Counted from the first letter of the stretch, positions 1 through 6,542 are shown. The stretch is DNA of 6,632 nt from Sulfurihydrogenibium yellowstonense SS-5 (GCF_000173615.1 NZ_ABZS01000091.1:1-6632); one strand, 5' to 3'. A program made the numbers and translations. The notes: generated from the letters alone by a model not told the origin.

Positions 1-301
1 CAGCCAGCTTTGCTGGTTTAAATCCAAGCCCATATGAAAGTGGAACGAGCGTAAAGAAAAGTGGTTCAATAAAAAAGATGGGAAATCCATATGCAAGAAA
101 GATACTATACATGGCAGCACTATCAGCAATAAGGTTTAACAAATACTGCAGAGAATTATACGAAAGATTAGTAAGTAAAGGTAAAGCTAAAAAATTAGCA
201 TTAGTAGCTGTAGCACATAAGCTATTAAGGCAAGCATATGGTGTATTAAAAAACAGAAGACCATTTGATGAAAATTTGTGTACTTGACATTTAACATAGA
301 A
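1..301 (+). mobile_element. Right-hand end of an IS110-family insertion sequence
   Basis: The transposase reading frame ends at 287 and a REP-like repeat begins at about 302, so the right terminus of the element should fall between them. IS110 elements usually lack long terminal inverted repeats, so the exact end cannot be fixed without the left end or an empty site. The very short 3' non-coding part argues that the guide RNA is encoded at the left end, outside the window, as in the IS110 group rather than the IS1111 group. This is inference from layout. Confidence 0.6.
3..287 (+). CDS. IS110-family transposase, C-terminal part (5' end outside window)
   Basis: The frame is open from the window edge (first complete codon at base 3) and gives 94 residues before TGA at 285-287. 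They match the C-terminal Transposase_20 (Tnp) domain of IS110-family recombinases: ASFAGLNPSPYESG, then a basic stretch, then KKMGNPYARKILYMAALSA, with a terminal FDENL. The serine of the ESG motif lies about 80 residues from the C-terminus, where this family has its catalytic serine (IS621 S241 is similarly placed; recalled from the family, not aligned). The N-terminal DEDD RuvC-like domain must lie upstream. The family recombines DNA under guidance of a bridge/seek RNA from the element's own non-coding end; no such RNA can be assigned here. An ATG at 78 is internal to the domain and is not the true start. The C-terminus looks intact. Confidence 0.88.
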   Translation, partial: ASFAGLNPSPYESGTSVKKSGSIKKMGNPYARKILYMAALSAIRFNKYCRELYERLVSKGKAKKLALVAVAHKLLRQAYGVLKNRRPFDENLCT

Positions 302-395
302 CATTCTGAGCGAAGCGAAGAATCTCCTGTTTTCCTTTTTAAATCAAAAAATCGAATGAGGAGATTCTTCGGACTTATGTCCTCCGGATAACACG
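302..395. repeat. REP-like palindromic repeat, copy 1
   Basis: CATTCTGAGCGAAGCGAAG opens the element. The arms CGAAGAATCTCCT (316-328) and AGGAGATTCTTCG (359-371) are a perfect 13-bp inverted repeat around a 30-base spacer. The right arm runs on into a GGACTTATGTCCTCCGGAT segment (371-389). The arrangement of a CATTCTGAG arm facing a GATTCTTCGG...CCTCnGGAT arm is typical of short dispersed extragenic palindromes. It could form a stem-loop in RNA or cruciform-like DNA. There is no T-run after it, so it is not an obvious terminator. Confidence 0.7.
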
Positions 396-404
396 GAAAG
401 GTAA

Positions 405-563
405 GCTTACAAGAATTTTCGAATACCCTCATTCTCAAGAGTTGGTAAAGAAGATATAAAAATCTTCACAGGACATCTATGATGGCTAAATTCTGAAGAT
501 AACGAAGAATACGCTATTTTGATTTTCTCTCCAGAAGTACTAAACAATATTATAATGTTGTAA
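405..563 (+). pseudogene. Possible coding relic with one internal stop
   Basis: One frame reads through 405-563 with a single TGA at 480-482. The part before includes RVGKEDIKIFTGHL and the part after includes WLNSEDNEEYAILIFSPEVL, ending at TAA 561-563. The composition (acidic and polar residues, then a hydrophobic strand) looks protein-like and the codons resemble those of the genes downstream. No start codon or ribosome binding site is visible and I do not recognise a family. It could be the eroded 3' end of a gene disrupted by the insertion sequence and repeats, or chance openness over a short stretch. Confidence 0.25.
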
Positions 564-565
564 AA
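524..565 (+). repeat. Imperfect direct repeat with TATAAT, copy A
   Basis: TTTCTC, nine bases, ACTAAAC, then an ATTATAATGTTGTAAAA block. The same series occurs at 725-765 just upstream of trmD with ATTATAATGTTATAAAA and small length differences. A perfect TATAAT lies at 551-556. It overlaps the end of the possible coding relic, so it may be a duplicated upstream region rather than an active promoter. Confidence 0.5.
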
Positions 566-607
566 ACCTTGGGTTAGAAATTAGAAATTTTTATAGAATT
601 TAAAAAT

Positions 608-643
608 GAAATCCTTCGGCCTTACGACCTCAGGACGACAACA
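608..643. repeat. REP-like repeat, right-half unit of copy 2
   Basis: GAAATCCTTCGGCCTTACG followed by ACCTCAGGACGACA matches the right half of the repeat at 361-395 (GAGATTCTTCGGACTTATG, then TCCTCCGGATAACA). Both are followed after a short interval by an AAAGG stretch and GGTAAGC (400-406 and 655-661), so similarity extends to about 50 bases with gaps. The copy is not joined to a left half upstream of it. Confidence 0.55.
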
Positions 644-682
644 AAAGGTTGAATGGTAAGCATTAAAAAAGGATAACTAATT

Positions 683-712
683 TGTCATTCTGTAGCCGAG
701 GAAAAATCTCAT
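683..712. repeat. REP-like repeat, degenerate left-half unit
   Basis: TGTCATTCTGTAGCCGAGG followed by AAAAATCTCAT is a degraded version of the left arm of copy 1 (CATTCTGAGCGAAGCGAAG then AATCTC). It is also roughly the inverted complement of the unit at 608-643, so the two halves stand in reversed order about 40 bases apart. This suggests rearrangement or decay of a once complete palindrome. Confidence 0.45.
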
Positions 713-724
713 GTTTTTATTAAA

Positions 725-765
725 TTTCTCAACTGACGTGAACTAAACATTATAATGTTATAAAA
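725..765 (+). promoter_or_regulatory. Candidate promoter of the trmD-lon operon (copy B of the repeat)
   Basis: A perfect -10 hexamer TATAAT lies at 751-756, 44 bases before the trmD ATG. It is the only consensus -10 close to the operon start. The -35 is poor: TTCTCA at 726-731 would leave a 19-base spacer and matches the consensus weakly. The block repeats the segment at 524-565. The AT-rich composition makes chance TATAAT matches common, hence modest confidence. Confidence 0.4.
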
Positions 766-800
766 TTTTTTAAACCTGTTTAAGAAACCTTGGAGACAGC

Positions 801-1565
801 ATGAAAATATACATAATTACTATATTTCCGGATTATTTTGAATGTTTTAAAAATTATGGAGTTGTAAATAAAGCTATAAAAAGCGGACTTGTTGAGATAA
901 ATGCCATAAATCTTAGAGATTTTACAACAGATAAGCACAAAACAGTTGATGATGTTGTTTATGGTGGTGGTCCCGGAATGCTTTTAAAGCCAGAGCCTAT
1001 ATTTAAAGCTTTTGATTATATAAAAAATATATCCAAAAATCCTTATACTATAATAACCGAGCCATGGGGAAAAACTTTTAATCAAGAGATGGCAAGAAAA
1101 TTGGCAGAAAAAGAAGAAATTGTAATAATTTGTGGAAGGTATGAGGGGGTTGATGAAAGAGTTAAAACGTTAGTAGATGAGGAAATATCTATCGGTGATT
1201 ATATTTTATCGGGTGGAGAGCCGGCTGCATTGGTTATTATGGATAGTGTTATTAGATTACTTCCGGGTGTTTTATCTGATGACGAAAGTAAGGAAGTAGA
1301 TTCTTTCAGTGATGGACTGCTTGGATACCCTAACTACACAAGACCGGCTGAATTTAGAGGTATGAAAGTCCCGGAAGTTTTACTATCCGGTAATCATAAA
1401 TTGATAGAAAAATGGAGGAGATTCCAAAAACTAAAAAGAACTTACAAAAATAGACCAGATTTATTAGAAAAAGCAAAATTATCTGTTGAAGATAGACAGT
1501 TATTAAAGTATATTATAGAAGGTAAAGAATTTGAAGATTTGATTAAAGAGGGAAAAATTGCTTAG
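801..1565 (+). CDS. trmD: tRNA (guanine-N1-)-methyltransferase TrmD
   Basis: TrmD methylates N1 of G37, next to the anticodon, using S-adenosylmethionine, and prevents +1 frameshifting; it acts in the cytoplasm as a SPOUT-fold homodimer. The 254 residues equal the family's usual length (E. coli 255) and align along the whole protein. Visible motifs are YGGGPGMLLKPEP (about 54-66), ICGRYEGVDERV (110-121), the trefoil-knot segment SIGDYILSGGEPAA (130-143), and DSFSDGLLGYPNYTRP (167-182). R152 and D167 correspond to the catalytic E. coli R154 and D169. The ATG at 801 has GGAG at 792-795 with a 5-base spacer. Unusually, rpsP/rimM/rplS are not next to it: upstream is insertion-sequence and repeat debris, downstream is a heat-shock gene whose start overlaps the last bases of trmD. 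Confidence 0.97.
   Translation: MKIYIITIFPDYFECFKNYGVVNKAIKSGLVEINAINLRDFTTDKHKTVDDVVYGGGPGMLLKPEPIFKAFDYIKNISKNPYTIITEPWGKTFNQEMARKLAEKEEIVIICGRYEGVDERVKTLVDEEISIGDYILSGGEPAALVIMDSVIRLLPGVLSDDESKEVDSFSDGLLGYPNYTRPAEFRGMKVPEVLLSGNHKLIEKWRRFQKLKRTYKNRPDLLEKAKLSVEDRQLLKYIIEGKEFEDLIKEGKIA
1548..1560 (+). promoter_or_regulatory. Ribosome binding site and TTG start of the Hsp20 gene
   Basis: GAGGG at 1548-1552 lies five bases before TTG 1558-1560, inside the last codons of trmD. No ATG or GTG occurs before the conserved PPIDILEDEE segment of the heat-shock protein, so this TTG is the best start. Confidence 0.6.
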
Positions 1566-1893
1566 TTTTGAAAAACCACCAATAGATATTCTTGAAGACG
1601 AGGAAAAGTATATAGTAATAATAGATTTGCCCGGATGTAAAAGAGAAGATATAGAAATAACAGGTGATGAAAAAACTTTAAAAATCAGAGCTCTTAAAAG
1701 CATAAACCTGCCGGGAAAGTATATTTTAATGGAACGTTTCACAGGAATTGTCAAAAGAAGTATCAGATTTTCGCAGTACATAGACATCTCAAAAGGCAAG
1801 GCAGTTTATGAAAACGGCTGCTTGGTTATCTATATACCAAAAGCAAAAAATCAGTTTATAATAGATACTATTTGTAAAATTTCAATTTTTTAA
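1558..1893 (+). CDS. Small heat-shock protein, Hsp20/alpha-crystallin family
   Basis: This is a predicted ATP-independent holdase that binds unfolding proteins in the cytoplasm. The alpha-crystallin domain fills most of its 111 residues: PPIDILEDEEKYIVIIDLPG (7-26), KREDIEI (28-34), LKIRA (41-45), ERFTGIVKRSIRF (59-71) and the closing VYENGCLVIYIPK (83-95), which is the family's NGxLxIxxPK signature. The N-terminal arm is only about six residues, shorter than usual, and the C-terminal tail is short, with an ISI at 108-110 that may serve as the IxI oligomerisation motif. It starts with TTG, overlapping trmD by eight bases, and ends 17 bases before the lon start at 1911, so the three genes are probably cotranscribed. 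A holdase next to Lon makes sense as a proteostasis pair. Confidence 0.85.
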   Translation: MLSFEKPPIDILEDEEKYIVIIDLPGCKREDIEITGDEKTLKIRALKSINLPGKYILMERFTGIVKRSIRFSQYIDISKGKAVYENGCLVIYIPKAKNQFIIDTICKISIF

Positions 1894-1900
1894 AAACTGC

Positions 1901-1913
1901 AGAGGTCTGAATG
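1901..1913 (+). promoter_or_regulatory. Ribosome binding site and ATG that define the true lon start
   Basis: AGAGGT at 1901-1906 stands four bases before ATG 1911-1913. It is the only convincing Shine-Dalgarno/start pair between the Hsp20 stop and the Lon domain. The ATG at 2000, first in the main lon frame, has no such site in front (the bases before it code for conserved Lon residues). Confidence 0.7.
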
Positions 1914-4312
1914 GGTCCATTTGAAGATAAATTAGATTTGCTTGACTACCATCAACATACCCACTTATTCCCACAAGAGATGTTGTAGTTTTTCCTTATA
2001 TGGTATTTCCACTTTTTATAGGAAGACCATTTTCAATTAAGGCAGTAGAAGAAGCGCTTGATAATAATCAAAGATACATCTTTCTCTCTCTTCAGAAAGA
2101 CAAAGAAAAAGAAAATCCGACAAAAAAAGACATTCATGAGATAGGCGTCGTTGCCACAATCATCAGAATGATGAAGCTTGAAGATAATCGTATTAAAATC
2201 CTTGTTCAAGGTGTTTCAAGAGGAAGAATAAAAGAATTAAAAAAAGTAGATGACTACTATCAAGTGGAAGTTGAAATCATAGAAGACCCGGAAGTAGAAG
2301 AAACGTTAGAAGTTCAAGCGCTTAAACATTCGCTAAAAGATTTATTAGACAAGGCTATTTCCCTTGGTAAGCAGATAGTGCCAGATTTAGTTGAGATAAT
2401 AAAATCGGTAGAAGAATCAGGAAGACTTGCCGATTTGGTTGCATCTATACTTGATATAAAAGCAGAAGAAGCCCAGCAGATTTTAGAGATTTTAGATCCT
2501 GTTGAAAGACTAAGATTTGTTCATGATAAATTCTTAAAAGAAGTAGGAATATTAGAGCTTCAGCAAAAAATCAGAATATCTGCAAGAGAAGCCATTGAAA
2601 AAGACCAAAGAGAATACTTTTTAAGACAGCAAATAAAAGCAATTCAAGAAGAGCTTGGCGAAAGAGATGAAAAGCAGGAAGAGATAGAAAACTACAAAAA
2701 GAAAATAGAAGAATCCGGAATGCCGGATGAAATAAAGGAAGAAGCTCTAAAGCAGCTTAAAAGACTTGAAAAAATGCATCCAGATTCAGCAGAAGCAGGT
2801 GTTATTAGAACTTATCTTGATTGGCTTGTAGAACTTCCATGGAATAAAAGAACAAAAGACAGAATTGACCTTAAAATTGCTAAGAAAATCCTTGATGAAG
2901 ACCATTATGACTTAGAGAAAATAAAAGAAAGAATTTTAGAGTATTTAGCTGTATTAAAACTTAAAAAAGAAAGCTCAAAGGATAAATCTATAAAAGGACC
3001 TATATTATGCTTTGTTGGACCGCCGGGTGTGGGTAAAACTTCACTTGGAAGGTCTATTGCAAAAGCATTAAATAGAAAATTTGTCAGAATCTCCCTTGGT
3101 GGAGTAAGAGATGAAGCAGAAATAAGAGGTCATAGAAGAACGTACGTTGGAGCGATGCCCGGAAAAATCATTCAGGCAATAAAACAAGCCGGAACAAAAA
3201 ATCCGGTAATAATGTTAGACGAAGTGGATAAAATCGGCTTAGATTTTAGAGGAGACCCAACGGCGGCACTCTTGGAAGTCTTAGACCCGGAGCAGAATAA
3301 AGAGTTTGTAGACCATTACCTTGGCGTTCCTTTTGATTTGTCAGAAGTGATGTTTATTTGTACAGCAAACAGATTAGATACCATTCCAAGACCTTTATTA
3401 GACAGAATGGAGGTTATAAGACTCTCAGGTTATTCAGAAGAGGAAAAATTGCATATTGCTAAAAAATATCTAATTCCTAAGCAATTAAAAGAAAACGGCT
3501 TAGATGAGAAAACAGTAGAATTTTCAGATAAAGCAATCACATTCTTAATTAGAGGCTATACAAGAGAGGCAGGCGTTAGAAACCTTGAAAGACAAATAGG
3601 TTCTATCATTAGAAAAATAGCTAAAAAAATAATAGAAACTGGAAAGAAAAAGAAATATAAGATTACTCCAAGCTTGATTAAAAAATTCTTAGGGGCACCA
3701 ATCTACTCAACAGAGAAAGAAGAAAGAGATGAAATCGGTGTTGTTACAGGATTGGCATGGACTGAGGTTGGGGGAGAAATTCTTAAAATAGAAGTAACAA
3801 AGATGGACGGAAAAGGCAATTTAGTTCTTACAGGTTCGCTTGGCGATGTGATGAAAGAATCTGCAAGAATTGCATTCTCTTATGTAAAATCTAAAGCTAA
3901 AGAGCTTGGAATTGACCCGGAAGAATTTGGTAAATACGATTTACATATTCACGTGCCGGCGGGAGCTATTCCAAAAGATGGACCATCGGCAGGTATAGCA
4001 ATTACGACAGGCATTGCATCTGTATTTACAAACAGACCTGTAAGGTCGGATGTTGCAATGACAGGAGAAATCACATTAAGAGGAAAAGTTTTACCTGTTG
4101 GTGGACTAAAAGAGAAGATTTTGGCAGCAAAAAGAGCTGGAATAAAAACAGTAATTTTGCCAAAAGACAACAAAGAAGAAGTCATGTCTGACCTTCCGCC
4201 GTATGTAAGAAAATCAATGAATTTAATTTTTGTAGACCATATTGATGAAGTTTTCAAAATCGCGTTAAGAGAGGAAAAAAAGGAAGTTGAAAATCAGGAA
4301 AGCGAAAGTTAA
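1911..4312 (+). CDS. lon: ATP-dependent protease Lon (La), with an apparent one-base frameshift near codon 12
   Basis: Lon is a cytoplasmic AAA+ serine protease that degrades misfolded and regulatory proteins. The uninterrupted frame 2000-4312 gives 770 residues. In that numbering: N-terminal substrate domain to about 190, coiled-coil region about 190-240, Walker A GPPGVGKT at 340-347, Walker B IMLDEVDK with D407/E408, sensor-2 region [14 protein letters not shown], and the protease domain with S663 (KDGPSAG) and K706 (GGLKEK), the catalytic Ser-Lys dyad with the same 43-residue spacing as E. coli S679/K722. Upstream, [18 protein letters not shown] (1946-1999), the conserved first strand of the Lon domain, is in this frame but has no start, being preceded by TGA at 1943. 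ATG 1911 reads [12 protein letters not shown] in another frame. A -1 shift at about 1946 joins them into 800 residues, the normal size. If uncorrected, only an N-truncated protein from ATG 2000 could be made. The 3' end overlaps the next gene by 26 bases. Confidence 0.93.
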
Positions 4313-4742
4313 AGATGCAACCGAAATTTTTAAAATCTTACAGCATTTTGCATTAAAAGAAGTTTTACTACCAAGAAGTTTAAACAGTATATATGAAAAT
4401 ATACGAGATTTTTTTGTATGTGAAGTAGATGGTAAGATTGTTGGCGTTGGGTCATTGCATGTATACTGGGAAGATTTGGCAGAGATAAAATCTTTGGCTG
4501 TAAAAGAAGAGTATCAGCATCTTGGGATAGGTAGAAGCATAGTCCAAGAATGTTTAAATGAAGCCAAAGAGCTTGGTATAAAAAGAGTATTTGCTTTAAC
4601 TTACGTTCCGGATTTTTTTAGAAAGATTGGATTTGAGATTACAGATAAATCTAACTTTCCGCAAAAAGTATGGACTGAATGCATCCATTGTGTAAAATTT
4701 AATGATTGTCATGAAATTCCTGTATCTATAAACTTGGAGTAA
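4287..4742 (+). CDS. GNAT-family N-acetyltransferase, ArgA-like short form
   Basis: This is a 151-residue single-domain GNAT acetyltransferase that would move an acetyl group from acetyl-CoA to an amine. The N-terminal [16 protein letters not shown], the [16 protein letters not shown] segment (29-43), [15 protein letters not shown] (58-72), the acetyl-CoA pyrophosphate loop QHLGIG (77-82) and [13 protein letters not shown] (104-116) resemble the short N-acetylglutamate-synthase-like proteins (COG1246 type) that lack the kinase-like domain of classical ArgA. First-step arginine biosynthesis is therefore plausible but not proven. A cysteine cluster, C132-x2-C135-x5-C141 in [12 protein letters not shown], lies near the C-terminus, as I recall for related proteins, and could bind a metal. 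The start is TTG at 4287 within lon (GAGG at 4271-4274, or AGGA at 4281-4284, upstream); no ATG precedes the conserved start of the domain. The next gene starts two bases after its stop. Confidence 0.82.
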   Translation: MKIRKAKVKDATEIFKILQHFALKEVLLPRSLNSIYENIRDFFVCEVDGKIVGVGSLHVYWEDLAEIKSLAVKEEYQHLGIGRSIVQECLNEAKELGIKRVFALTYVPDFFRKIGFEITDKSNFPQKVWTECIHCVKFNDCHEIPVSINLE

Positions 4743-4744
4743 AA

Positions 4745-5377
4745 ATGAAGCATATATATCTTTGCAGACATGGAGAAAGTGAATACAACGCAAAAAAGAT
4801 AGTTCAAGGACATATAGACACAGATTTAACAGAAAATGGGATATTACAAGCTAAAAAACTTGGTCATTTCTTGAAAGATAAAGGAATAAAAAAAGTAATA
4901 TCTTCTGATTTAAAAAGAGCATTCAAAACAGCACAGATTGTAGCAGAAATTTTAAAAGTAAATCATGAAGTTGACCCAAGAATTAGAGAGATGCATTTTG
5001 GCACATGGGAAGGCTTAAGTTATGATTGGATTTATCAAAACGCAAAAGAGCATTTTGATAACTGGTTAGCAAATCCTGTAAAACATCCTTTGCCAAAGCA
5101 AGAAAGTATAGAATCTTTTGAAAAAAGGCTAAGGCTATTTTTTGAAGATGTAAGAAACCACAATGAAGACAATATCTTAGTAGTTGGGCATGGCGGTTCA
5201 ATACAGGGCTTACTTTGTATAGCTATGGATCTTTCCATGGAGTATCTTTGGAAATTTAGACATAATAATACTGGACTATCACTAATTTTATCTGATAAAA
5301 ATAACACAAATGTTAAATTTATAAATATGGCTTACCATCTTGAAAATTCTTTAGAAGGTGGTATTATAACTTTATGA
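4745..5377 (+). CDS. Histidine phosphatase superfamily protein (phosphoglycerate mutase-like; possible phosphoserine phosphatase)
   Basis: The 210-residue cytoplasmic enzyme starts with the phosphohistidine motif LCRHGESEYN: H9 is the expected nucleophile with R8 beside it. R58 (SSDLKRAFKTA), E82 (REMHFGTWEG) and H149 (VVGHGG) complete the catalytic pocket. The length and the QGHIDTDLTENG segment fit the cofactor-dependent phosphoglycerate mutase/alpha-ribazole phosphatase (CobC)/phosphatase group, which motifs alone cannot split. In Hydrogenobacter thermophilus, also in Aquificota, a metal-independent phosphoserine phosphatase belongs to this superfamily, so a role in serine synthesis is a reasonable hypothesis. 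Glycolytic mutase is less likely given the short length (dPGM is usually about 230-250). The ATG has GGAG at 4736-4739, inside the end of the preceding gene, five bases upstream. Confidence 0.85.
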   Translation: MKHIYLCRHGESEYNAKKIVQGHIDTDLTENGILQAKKLGHFLKDKGIKKVISSDLKRAFKTAQIVAEILKVNHEVDPRIREMHFGTWEGLSYDWIYQNAKEHFDNWLANPVKHPLPKQESIESFEKRLRLFFEDVRNHNEDNILVVGHGGSIQGLLCIAMDLSMEYLWKFRHNNTGLSLILSDKNNTNVKFINMAYHLENSLEGGIITL

Positions 5378-5396
5378 TTTTTTAGGAGGCAAAAAC

Positions 5397-6518
5397 ATGG
5401 ATAATGTAGTTGTTTTTGAAAATAAGAATAAACCATCGTATTTAGAGGCAGGTTTATTTGTTGTTGTTATTTTGGCATTTTTAGGATTATCTGTTTTCTT
5501 GGCTTTATCGTCAGGAAAAGTTAGTAACGTTCTTGTATTTCAAATTGCCGGCTTTATTTATGGTTTATCAGCATTGATGTATATTTTTCAGTTTTTCTTT
5601 AAAAATGAAAATATCGGTAAGGCTGGTACATTACTTGCATTTGCCGGATGGTTAACACAAACAGCAGGATTGTTTATAAGAGGTTTAGAGTCTTACAATA
5701 TGGGCATTTTCCATCCACCTTGGACAAACCTTTATGAATCTTTAATGTTTTTCCCGTGGCTTGCAGTTGGACTGTATTTATACATTGAGAGAGAATACAA
5801 AACAAGAACTATTGGAACATTTTTCATGCCGATCATTGCGTTTTTGGTTATTTGGGGTCATAAGTTTAATACTGATATAAATCCGTTGGTGCCTGCTTTA
5901 AGAAGCTATTGGCTTTACCTTCATGTCCTTGCATCATTTGTAGGTTATGCTGGTTTTACAGTAGCATTTGGTGCATCTTTTGCTTATCTACTTAAAGAAG
6001 CTCAAGTTAAAAACAAACCGGTAAATACGTATCATTATGTAGGATTTATTTTTAGCTTAATCTTAACGGGGATTTTTGGATATCTTACTTTAACCGGTGC
6101 TAAGGATATTAAAACAATGATTTTTGGAATTATCTTTATCATCACTCTTATAGCTTTAATTTATTTTGCTGTATATGTCTTAAAACCTATAGCTGATAAA
6201 CTTCCATCTGAAAATTTACTTTCAGAGATTGCTTTTAAAGCAGTTGCTATCTCTTTTCCTGTATGGACTGCATCTATAATGCTTGGCGGTGCATGGGCAA
6301 ATGAGGCTTGGGGTAGTTATTGGAGCTGGGACCCTAAGGAAACTTGGGCTTTAATAGTTTGGTTATTCTTTGCAGCATACCTACACGGAAGAACTATCGG
6401 AAAATGGAAAGGTGAGATTTCTGCATGGATAGTAGTAGCAGGATTTATAATGCTTTTAATCTGTTATTTTGGAGTAAACTTATACTTCCCTGGCTTACAT
6501 AGTTATGCTACAGAGTAA
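5397..6518 (+). CDS. ccsB: Cytochrome c biogenesis protein, CcsA/ResC (CcsB) type
   Basis: This is the heme-handling membrane subunit of the System II cytochrome c maturation complex, which carries heme to the outer face of the cytoplasmic membrane and, with its ResB/Ccs1 partner, attaches it to CxxCH apocytochromes. The 373-residue protein is strongly hydrophobic, with about ten membrane segments. The signature is the tryptophan-rich WWD region W300-ANEA-WGSYWSWDPKETW to W317. Likely heme-related histidines are H176 (YLHVLASFVGYAGF), H330 (AYLHGR) and H368 (GLHSYA). The loop PPWTNLYESLMFF (107-119) is also typical. A strong AGGAGG at 5384-5389, seven bases before the ATG, fixes the start. 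It lies 19 bases after the phosphatase gene and is the last gene of the operon. No ResB partner is in the window. Naming differs among groups (ccsA, ccsB, resC). Confidence 0.93.
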   Translation: MDNVVVFENKNKPSYLEAGLFVVVILAFLGLSVFLALSSGKVSNVLVFQIAGFIYGLSALMYIFQFFFKNENIGKAGTLLAFAGWLTQTAGLFIRGLESYNMGIFHPPWTNLYESLMFFPWLAVGLYLYIEREYKTRTIGTFFMPIIAFLVIWGHKFNTDINPLVPALRSYWLYLHVLASFVGYAGFTVAFGASFAYLLKEAQVKNKPVNTYHYVGFIFSLILTGIFGYLTLTGAKDIKTMIFGIIFIITLIALIYFAVYVLKPIADKLPSENLLSEIAFKAVAISFPVWTASIMLGGAWANEAWGSYWSWDPKETWALIVWLFFAAYLHGRTIGKWKGEISAWIVVAGFIMLLICYFGVNLYFPGLHSYATE

Positions 6519-6542
6519 GAAGAAATTATAAATTTAACTATG

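Noticed and set aside
288..395. Bridge RNA of the IS110 element at its right end
   Set aside because: The stem here belongs to the dispersed repeat family and little space remains inside the element. The guide RNA is more likely at the left end, outside the window.
401..410. GTAAGCTTAC, a 10-bp perfect palindrome, as an operator
   Set aside because: It is short, lies far from any gene start, and partly belongs to the GGTAAGC tail of the repeat family.
187..438. Minus-strand open frame of 83 codons across the transposase end and the first repeat
   Set aside because: It overlaps the clear transposase C-terminus and the palindrome, and has no recognisable domain.
302..712. CRISPR array
   Set aside because: The repeats are palindromic, unevenly spaced, inverted relative to each other and degenerate, with no regular spacers.
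1503..1799. Minus-strand open frame of 98 codons over the trmD/hsp20 junction
   Set aside because: It is antisense to two well-supported genes and its sequence follows from their codons.
1938..1952. Programmed -1 frameshift as the explanation of the lon start
   Set aside because: No X-XXY-YYZ slippery heptamer, downstream pseudoknot or internal Shine-Dalgarno is visible. A simple one-base deletion or sequence error is more economical.
3949..4257. Minus-strand open frame of 102 codons over the Lon protease domain
   Set aside because: It is antisense to the catalytic Ser-Lys region of lon and has no features of its own.
4596..5307. Three minus-strand open frames over the acetyltransferase and phosphatase genes
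   Set aside because: They mirror strongly conserved + strand genes and no ribosome binding site or family match is seen.
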